A DNA stretch of 64,000 nt from assembly GCF_020509005.1 (NCBI RefSeq), contig NC_063017.1:3410001-3474000 (forward strand), given 5' to 3'. Within the stretch, counting starts at the first letter, position 1. Each line of letters opens with the position of its first letter. A program made the translations under genes and the position numbers. The notes under the pieces were generated by a model. It was not told the origin of the DNA. It made no database searches and saw only the letters and a program-made list of their open reading frames with translations. The DNA comes from Fulvia fulva. Taxonomy: Eukaryota; Ascomycota; Dothideomycetes; Mycosphaerellales; Mycosphaerellaceae. Below, one piece after another: positions 57,888-64,000 of the stretch.

Positions 57888-58824
57888 ATCGCGAGGCAAT
57901 TGTCGGCCGCTTCGCCCGGATTCCCGTCGTCTCCGCTCAACGCACCTCGATCATAATGGTGTCTCGCAAGACGCCAAACTGATGGGCAGTGAAGAGAGCT
58001 TTCAAAGGGCAGAGTGACCTCATGTCAGGGCGGGCCTGAGGCCACATGTAAAAGCAGTCTGCCCAAAGTTTCTTCCAAGCGACGCTGTGTAAGACCTTGA
58101 CGTTGCCAATGCCTCGTTGGGGAGATGCCGATGCAGATCTATAGCAACGCCGTTGCTGCTTCCGCCGAGGGTTCTGCAGTATGCGAGTGACCCGAGAGAA
58201 AATGTGCCTTGAGTATGCATCTGTGCCCGTGTCGGAAGGTGCTCTTCCATGCGACCTTGTGCAAAAGATCAGCAGAACCATCCGGCCAAGCCGGCAACTC
58301 CGCCGATGGGCACTCTGATACGATGCCTGCGTATGCTAATCGCAAGCTCTTGATCTCTGCCCCACGATGGCACAAGGGCTGATGACAGCGGCAACCAAGG
58401 TCATCGACATTTCGGGCACTGGAGTGGCCATATCTCGTGGCAGGTTGGTTCGAGCGGAAATACTGTGCTTGCCATGTAGACGTGCCCACCCCTCCCGACC
58501 TGTGTTTGCTTAGGAACGCCTCCAGCCTGCGTAACCTGTAGCACGACAGCGTTGGATAGGGTACGAGCTGCCTACCCGCGACAACAAGGTTGTCCGTAGG
58601 CCTTTAGAAGGATATTTCGTCTTAATCGTACTAGGACTGTATATCTTAAGAGGACCAGTCGCATTGCTGTTCAATTCACCGCGTTGGCCTTCAATGTTGT
58701 AGTCATATAGTGCTTCTAGGCGAAGTCCAGTCTCGAGGGGTGGGCACGTCTACGCTGCAAGCGCAATAACATGATATGAAAAGCTCCTCAATGCTCGTGC
58801 TCGGATTGTCGATTGACTTGCGGC
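57888..58824. other. Intergenic region between hydrolase and RMP1
   Basis: About 940 bp between convergent genes. Open frames on the minus strand (57937-58489) have no motif. Nothing supported. Confidence 0.5.
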
Positions 58825-59526
58825 TCATCCAAAGATGTCGTCGATAGCATTGCCTTTCTTTCGTTTCTTCTTCGACGGTTTATTGTTGGAGGTGGCAGTA
58901 GCTTTTCTCACTCTCGCGGAAGTTGCGTTCATAGTCCTCTCTTCAGGTCGTGACTTGAGTTCACCGACATCAACCTGATTCGGCACTTCCTCTCTCTGAA
59001 TTACCTCTCCTAGGTCCTCTGCTGCAACGTTCTGTTGTTGCCTTGTTTCAGCTCCCCAGGCGTCCCTGCCGAATTCTTCAAGAACCTTTTCGACTTTGGC
59101 TTGGCCCATTTCTTCCAGATCAGCAGTAATGCCAACGATTTGACACACTTGTGAAAGTGCTGCCAACAATACTAATCCAAGCACCGAAAACCTTCCGTCT
59201 GCAATAAGCTGCGAGAAGGCGTGCTGCCACTTCGCGACCATGGTGTCGCGCCAGAAAAGTATGCGTTTTGATGTAGTGATAGCGATCTGAGCGTCTTGTG
59301 CTTTCTTTTTTGCCCGGGCAAGGTTCGTAAGCGCTACTGCATCGATTCGGTTAGAGTCGTTGACCAGAGCACTGAGCTGCTTTCGGAATATGGAAAAATG
59401 CCGCCACCATACACTTCTTCGGTGCTGATTCTTGTTGCGATGGTGGAAAAGGTGCAAGAGGTCGGCCAGATGTCGCAGTTCTGCTTGATCTGCATGTGAT
59501 ATATCGATGAGGCCGACGTCGGCCAT
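58825..59526 (-). CDS. RMP1: RNase MRP protein subunit RMP1
   Basis: 233 aa from the ATG at 59526; the frame continues upstream but has no other ATG. The RMP1 domain is clear: LLHLFHHRNKNQHRRSVWW near residue 25, a central WQHAFSQLIADGRFSVLGLV region, and the typical basic tail KPSKKKRKKGNAIDDIFG. RMP1 is a specific part of the RNase MRP ribonucleoprotein, which works in pre-rRNA processing. Single exon, divergent from ATG101. Confidence 0.92.
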   Translation of the reverse strand: MADVGLIDISHADQAELRHLADLLHLFHHRNKNQHRRSVWWRHFSIFRKQLSALVNDSNRIDAVALTNLARAKKKAQDAQIAITTSKRILFWRDTMVAKWQHAFSQLIADGRFSVLGLVLLAALSQVCQIVGITADLEEMGQAKVEKVLEEFGRDAWGAETRQQQNVAAEDLGEVIQREEVPNQVDVGELKSRPEERTMNATSARVRKATATSNNKPSKKKRKKGNAIDDIFG

Positions 59527-60027
59527 TCTCACAGAATCTGATAATTCTCTGGTCCTGTCTTGCGGGTTAACTTGAGTGGCCTCGCCAGATATATCGGGTG
59601 CTCGTTCACGGTGATGTGACCGCAAATGTTATCAATTTCTGTTCAACTTCCAGGTAAGACGCCATCACTACTGTGGGTAGGCGATACCGATGAGTACGAC
59701 GCTGTAGGATATCGCAGTCCGTGGACGACGGTCAGAAATGCGCTCCAGTCAAAGGGAACCTTGGAAGTCAATGTTGATGAATGAGGATGGGGGTCCAGAC
59801 CATGGCGCGGCGATCGAAGCCGGTGTAGATAATGTGGGTGCGCTTCTGCCCGCGCTTGTGACGTGCCCAACATCCCACCCACCTTTGACCTCATCCGTTC
59901 TGGGATCGCGTGACTCGCCTTGATAAACACTGCTACCATGGCCTGAACGAATACATTCGCTGCCTTCGCAGCCACCTGACACTTTTCCCAATCCTATCAC
60001 ATCTGTACGACAACAGCCTACGTCACA
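59527..60027. other. Divergent promoter region, RMP1/ATG101
   Basis: About 500 bp between two divergent genes; no other gene supported. Confidence 0.5.
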
Positions 60028-60678
60028 ATGGAGCCCCGGCGGCCACCAGAGTACCACCTCGAGATCGCCGCTGATAGACAGAGCATAAGAGATGTCGTGA
60101 AAGGTGAGACGAGGCGCATACTCATACATGATGCTCCAGTGCTCATACCTACCGCAGGCATCCTCCACACCATCTTCTTCCATCGCTACTTCACACCTCT
60201 CATTCCCTCCACGCACGAGATCCTCGACCAAACCCTCCCCTACGTCTCCTCCGAAGAGGTAGAGTCCCTGATTCTCAAACAAACACAGCTCCTCCTCCGC
60301 CACCTTGACGCCGCATCAAGCAGCAGTGGCGCTCAAACCTCCCCCACCTCCAGACCTAGAGGCCAGCTCGTAGTCCAATTCCTCGAAAAGAAACGTCGCA
60401 AGGGATGGTTCGTCGCCAAAGCAGATGAGGAAACAGTCTGGGAGAACTGGGTGATAGACGTGACCCTGACGACTGCGAGAAGTGAGCCCGAAGCGGTCAG
60501 GAATCGGAGGTTGATGGAGAGAGGGTTGGAGAAGGCGGCGATGAAGATTGTGGGAATTGTGAATAGGGAGAGGGGACACATTCCGCCGATTACGACGAAT
60601 GAGAGTAATCCGTTCCCATATAATATACTGGTGAACCCGAAGGAGGGGGGGTGGGGAAAGGGCATGGGCATATTCTGA
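60028..60678 (+). CDS. ATG101: Autophagy protein ATG101
   Basis: HORMA-fold partner of the Atg1/ULK1 initiation complex in fungi that use Atg101. Two exons: 60028-60103 and 60158-60678; 198 aa. The N-terminus EYHLEIAADRQSIRDVVKG joins ILHTIFFHRYF, the family hallmark (human: an EVSVEGRQ-like strand, then VLHTVLLHR). VRVSSEELD-like YVSSEEVESL, FLEKKRRKGWF, WENWVIDV and GHIPPITT follow in the usual order. The intron 60104-60157 is 54 nt, stop-free and in frame, so the unspliced frame reads through as 216 aa. Confidence 0.93.
   Translation: MEPRRPPEYHLEIAADRQSIRDVVKGETRRILIHDAPVLIPTAGILHTIFFHRYFTPLIPSTHEILDQTLPYVSSEEVESLILKQTQLLLRHLDAASSSSGAQTSPTSRPRGQLVVQFLEKKRRKGWFVAKADEETVWENWVIDVTLTTARSEPEAVRNRRLMERGLEKAAMKIVGIVNRERGHIPPITTNESNPFPYNILVNPKEGGWGKGMGIF
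60104..60157 (+). other. Stop-free 54-nt intron in ATG101
   Basis: Begins gtgaga, ends accgcag. Multiple of three with no stop; removal restores the conserved VVKG-ILHTI join. Confidence 0.85.
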
Positions 60679-61531
60679 GACGAGAGGTGGATGGTTTGAT
60701 AGGCTAGGACATGACTGGAGGCACGATGGTGTTCCAGGTGTATGAGGTGGTTGCTTTTGATGCTAAAGACGTGAGATACCCAGGCTAGATGGAGAGAAGA
60801 TACTGGCCCCGGCAGATAGACCTTGGTCACCTTCGTCTCGGCCGTGTCAGACTGATACCCTTTGAAGCTTGTTGCAGGAGCTGCTCAGGACATCCCTCAG
60901 CGGATGCTTTCCCTACAGCTCATGCTGTAACGCACTGGCATAGTCTGTGGCTTGTACTGAGCTTTCTCGACGTGTCACCAGAGGAGGCGTGAGGTTGTAG
61001 TGAGTTCAGTGTATTGGTATCGATGCGTGATTGAAGAGTCTGTAGTGTAAAAAGAGCTGAAGCCTCTGGAGACCGATTAGAAGAGATGGAGCGTTGCTAA
61101 TGTGCATCGAGTCAGCCGCAAATAGGTAGGACAGACATGTTCTCAGCTCGACGCCATAGCCAACGCCAATTCGCTTCTGCTGCATGAATGCACGCGGATC
61201 ATGATCAGAAGTCCATCTCTGATAGCCCATTAGACTCAAAGCCAGAGAGATAGAGCCCATGGCGAGTACACGTCCGATGTCGATGCAAACGTGGGTACGA
61301 TGTGGCTTCGTGATAGTAGTGTTGCAAGTGTTGTTGATGGAAGGGCGAGAAGGAGTGATCGTCCGAGCTTTGGTGAGTGGTCACCGAACATCAACTAGCG
61401 TCCGATATATCTCCGCGAATCAACAGTCAGTGTTCTCCGCGGAAGTCCTTCCGATGGATGCTCTGCCAGAAAGTTGCCCTCGACGCTCGACGCTCCGCCG
61501 TTCACTCACATCACTCCCGCCACACAGCATC
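60679..61531. other. Intergenic region upstream of TIM22
   Basis: About 850 bp with no supported gene; the last part is the likely TIM22 promoter. Confidence 0.5.
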
Positions 61532-62148
61532 ATGTCATTCCCAGGCATGGGCCCGCCTGGCGCTGATCGTCCCGGCGCAAGCCTCGAGGAGCAGCAACAA
61601 CAGCAAATGATCAAGCTGGTATGCGAAACAGCACGTCCCATCACACGAGCACATCCTAACTGACCTCCCAGATGCAAACCACGATGGAATCGTGCCCCGC
61701 GAAAACAGTCATGTCCGGCGGCATGGGCTTCGCCCTCGGCGGTGTCTTTGGCCTCTTCATGGCCTCCATGCGCTACGATACACCCCTCGGCCAAGGCCTC
61801 CCCGGCGGCGTTGGCGCTTCCTCAGCCAACATGACCAAAATTCCGATGCGCGAGCAGCTCAGGATGGGCTTTAAAGATATGGGACGTTCGTCGTATTCAT
61901 CTGCGAAGAACTTTGGCTACATTGGAGCCATTTTTGCTGGGAGTGAGTGTGTTATTGAAGGCTTCAGGGCGAAGAACGATCTCGCGAATGGCGTCGCAGC
62001 GGGATGCTTTACGGGTGCTTTTCTGGCGAAGAGCGCAGGACCACAGGCTATGGCGTTTGGATGTGCGGGGTTTGCAGCATTTTCGGCCGCGATTGATGCG
62101 TATATGAAGATGCCGAGCGAGGATCGGGCGGCAGATCCTATCATTTGA
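61532..62148 (+). CDS. TIM22: Mitochondrial inner-membrane translocase subunit TIM22
   Basis: Two exons: 61532-61618 and 61672-62148; intron 53 bp; 187 aa. Central channel subunit of the carrier translocase that inserts multi-spanning proteins into the inner membrane. It has four hydrophobic segments: [42 protein letters not shown] and [15 protein letters not shown]. Two Cys in ESCPAKT and [13 protein letters not shown] match the conserved pair of the Tim17/22/23 family member Tim22. Length matches the family. The start is the ATG with [10 protein letters not shown], which fits a short Pro/Gly N-terminus. Confidence 0.94.
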
Positions 62149-62770
62149 AGAGGTGGAAGAGATGATGAGATATGAATACCCAAGATCGGGCAAGAGGTGG
62201 TGATTCGGCGCGAACTCGGGGCCTGCAGACACTACGTGGCGTACTGGTCTACGAAAGAAGCCAGACATTACAAAGGCCAGGCAGAGGTCTTGCGGCACCC
62301 ACTGGATATCAGATTACAATCAGGCGCATGGAGCCTTCCTGCTGTCGGGCATGATTGCAGTAGGACCTTCCACCCCACTCCACCCAAAACCATGTCGACG
62401 AGGAAAAGACGGGCCGCTCCCTCATGGCACGAAGAGCCCATGGACAGAGGATACCAACAGTCCGACCATGCTCCAAGGGGGAGTCGTGTACGACCAGAAA
62501 TATGCTGCCGGGACTGGCTACAACCCGCTCTGCAGGTATTGCTCCGACTCACTCGCAAGGAGGATTGGGCGGAACACCAGGCCTCCAGTTCCCTTCGAAA
62601 TGTACATTAGCATTGTTTTTTACTTGCCATCGAGATCGCGAAGCAATCGAATTCGAGTCGACATATGAAGGCAAAGCAAGCGCATGAACGGCATATGCCC
62701 AATACTGCTTACCTCTGGTACATTCGACTCTTCACCTCCAAGGCCTTCGAAGTCGTTAAGATGTAGCAAC
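62149..62770. other. Intergenic region after TIM22
   Basis: About 620 bp. Two overlapping plus-strand frames (62197-62610, 62351-62668) are somewhat protein-like but compete with each other and carry no motif, so no gene is called. Confidence 0.4.
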
Positions 62771-63088
62771 TCATCCCTCCCTCACCTCTTCCTTGTCTGC
62801 TGCAGACGCATTGCTCGTAGACATGAGCTTCTTCTTATCCTTCTTGCTCTTTGCGCTGGCCTTCTTCAAATCTGAGGTCGCCCTCTTGCCCTCCGCCGCC
62901 TCCTTATCGAGCAGGCGTTGGAAGCTGTTGGCTGTGGTCTTCGGTCTCTGGTTTACCTGCTCCCCATCAACTGCATATGCATCCGCCGCAGGCACTCGAT
63001 TCCTCTTGTCCTTCTCTTCTTTCTTGTCGTAGTAGTCAGCCGCTTTCGCCTTTTTGGCCTGCTTGACCTTAGTGGTTTTGTTGGGCAT
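62771..63088 (-). CDS. Small Lys-rich conserved-looking protein of unknown function
   Basis: 105 aa from the ATG at 63088. Very basic: KTTKVKQAKKAKAADYYDKK, then RNRVPAADAYAVDGEQ, FQRLLDKEAAEGK and SAKSKKDKKK. The composition suggests a nuclear or nucleolar protein. No domain recognised. The last codons contain a GTGAGG that could be a donor, so the C-terminus may continue after an intron. Confidence 0.6.
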   Translation of the reverse strand: MPNKTTKVKQAKKAKAADYYDKKEEKDKRNRVPAADAYAVDGEQVNQRPKTTANSFQRLLDKEAAEGKRATSDLKKASAKSKKDKKKLMSTSNASAADKEEVREG

Positions 63089-63281
63089 GCTGGGTCTTTC
63101 GTTTGTGATCTGTAAATGGTATGTTCTTGGGAATAACACTGCTGGCAGGTCGCTTATATGCCTGGTCCTGTTTAGCAAACAAGGTTAGTGCCTTCAAAGA
63201 ATCATCAAATGGCTTGCTCGACAAAGCTCCGACGGCTAGGGACATGGACGTTCCATTGTTGTTCTATGCAGTTTCCATCAT

Positions 63282-64000
63282 CTATGCATAAGCAATCGTG
63301 CTATCCTCCCTGATCCTGCCTTGCACCGATAGCTTGGTCTGGCCGCCAGCCACGGCCGGTCCAGTGACCGTGATTTGTCCTCTCGGCGACTCAGCTCCAA
63401 CATCTCCCTCTCCACCCACAAGTTTCACCTCGACACTGCTGAGTGGGACACCGAAGTGCGAGTGACCTTGCCCATCGTCTCTCCTGTAGTCGAATACATT
63501 TGTCTGCGCCACTGCACCTGCTACCCTCGCGGCAGTGAGTGCATAGATGATGCGACTCCTGGTAAAGATACGCAGATCGGAAAGTTGGGTGGAGGTGAGT
63601 GCCGGCGAGCCGGCGCCAATGCGCTCAGAAGTCAATATAAGGCGCAGCTTCCCGGGTTCGCTACTGGTTGATGAAGGAGCGAGCAGCTTGAACAGCATGC
63701 CATCGGTAGGCATGCGGCCTGCAGATATAGTCTGGTCCTGAGTGTACTTGCCGAATCTTTGCAGTCCAGAGCTTATGCCGGCAGTCTCTTGATGGTGCAA
63801 TTTCGCTAACGTCTCAGCGCTGGCAATGATGACTGTCGGAGCGATGCCTCGACGAGCCAAAGTCAGGTCGACACCAGGTACTGCAACGCTGTTGATTGCT
63901 AGGCTGCTGTGCGTGAAGAGTGCGGCGAATGTGTTGGTCAGGACGTAGTTGTGTGTGAAAGTGTCGGCTGGTAGAACGAGGTCGGCAGAAGTCAGGCGTT
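63282..64000 (-). CDS. AMP-binding-type (acyl-CoA-ligase-like) protein, 3' part, runs off the window
   Basis: Minus-strand frame open from 64000 to its stop at 63282, about 239 residues. It reads TSADLVLPADTFTHNYVLTN, RRGIAPTVIIASAETLAKL, RLILTSERIGAGSPALTSTQ, RSRIIYALTAARVAGAVAQT, HFGVPLSSVEVKL and a short end, REDSTIAYA. The pattern resembles a fungal long-chain acyl-CoA-synthetase-like group that ends soon after the second half of the ANL N-domain, with no usual C-terminal lid. The ANL core motifs would lie upstream, so the call is by resemblance only. The 5' end is outside the window. Confidence 0.6.
   Translation of the reverse strand, partial: RLTSADLVLPADTFTHNYVLTNTFAALFTHSSLAINSVAVPGVDLTLARRGIAPTVIIASAETLAKLHHQETAGISSGLQRFGKYTQDQTISAGRMPTDGMLFKLLAPSSTSSEPGKLRLILTSERIGAGSPALTSTQLSDLRIFTRSRIIYALTAARVAGAVAQTNVFDYRRDDGQGHSHFGVPLSSVEVKLVGGEGDVGAESPRGQITVTGPAVAGGQTKLSVQGRIREDSTIAYA

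Noticed and set aside
58440..58460. tRNA B-box-like word ggttcgagc
   Set aside because: No A box, no cloverleaf and wrong continuation; no tRNA gene was identified anywhere in the window.
1..64000. CRISPR array or bacterial-type defence system
   Set aside because: No regular repeat-spacer pattern; the genome is eukaryotic and tandem repeats found are simple microsatellites.

Overview
The window looks like a piece of a filamentous ascomycete (Pezizomycotina) genome. The reasons are short GT-AG introns of about 50-75 bp, fungal-type gene families (karyopherin, Edc/PNRC-like protein, RMP1, ATG101, NmrA-like and BAHD-like enzymes) and a block of transposons with the classic mark of repeat-induced point mutation (RIP). 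A dothideomycete is a reasonable guess, but this is inference from general style only.

Positions 1 to about 23,200 are a nest of dead retroelements. Two Ty3/Gypsy elements on the plus strand (A: 1-2480 plus 7465 to about 8775; B: 16346-17471 plus 20343 to about 22440) have been split by non-LTR (Tad/I-like LINE) insertions. LINE A (2495-7450, minus) sits in the integrase of Gypsy A between 14-bp target-site duplications. LINE C (17487-20327, minus) sits in Gypsy B between 15-bp duplications. LINEs B (minus) and D (plus) lie back to back in between. A Tc1/mariner fragment (about 22450-23200, minus) closes the block. The elements differ in RIP: both Gypsies and LINEs B and D are depleted of CA and TG, LINE A has lost CA but kept TG, and LINE C with its attached cargo looks unmutated. 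A 174-bp segment (X) is fused to LINEs B and C at different points and is more alike between them than the LINE bodies are.

From about 23,250 to the end the sequence is ordinary gene-rich DNA. In order: MTO1 (mitochondrial tRNA modification), GSK3 kinase, an NmrA-like reductase, an SDR, a shortened phytanoyl-CoA dioxygenase-like protein, an Edc1/2 (PNRC)-like decapping activator, an importin-13/Kap122-type karyopherin, a YjbQ/UPF0047 protein, a glycine-rich small secreted protein, a hypothetical protein with a PP1-docking-like motif, then a possible metabolite cluster (BAHD-type acyltransferase, frameshifted GT2 glycosyltransferase, flavin monooxygenase, alpha/beta hydrolase), and finally RMP1, ATG101, TIM22, a small Lys-rich protein and the 3' part of an AMP-binding-type enzyme that runs off the window.

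The housekeeping genes touch RNA processing (MTO1, RMP1, Edc-like), protein import (TIM22, karyopherin), autophagy (ATG101) and signalling (GSK3), with no operon-like logic. The accessory parts are the transposon block and the 49-58 kb enzyme group. GSK3 and ATG101 each contain a 54-nt intron that is a multiple of three and has no stop, so it reads as coding unless family alignment is used.
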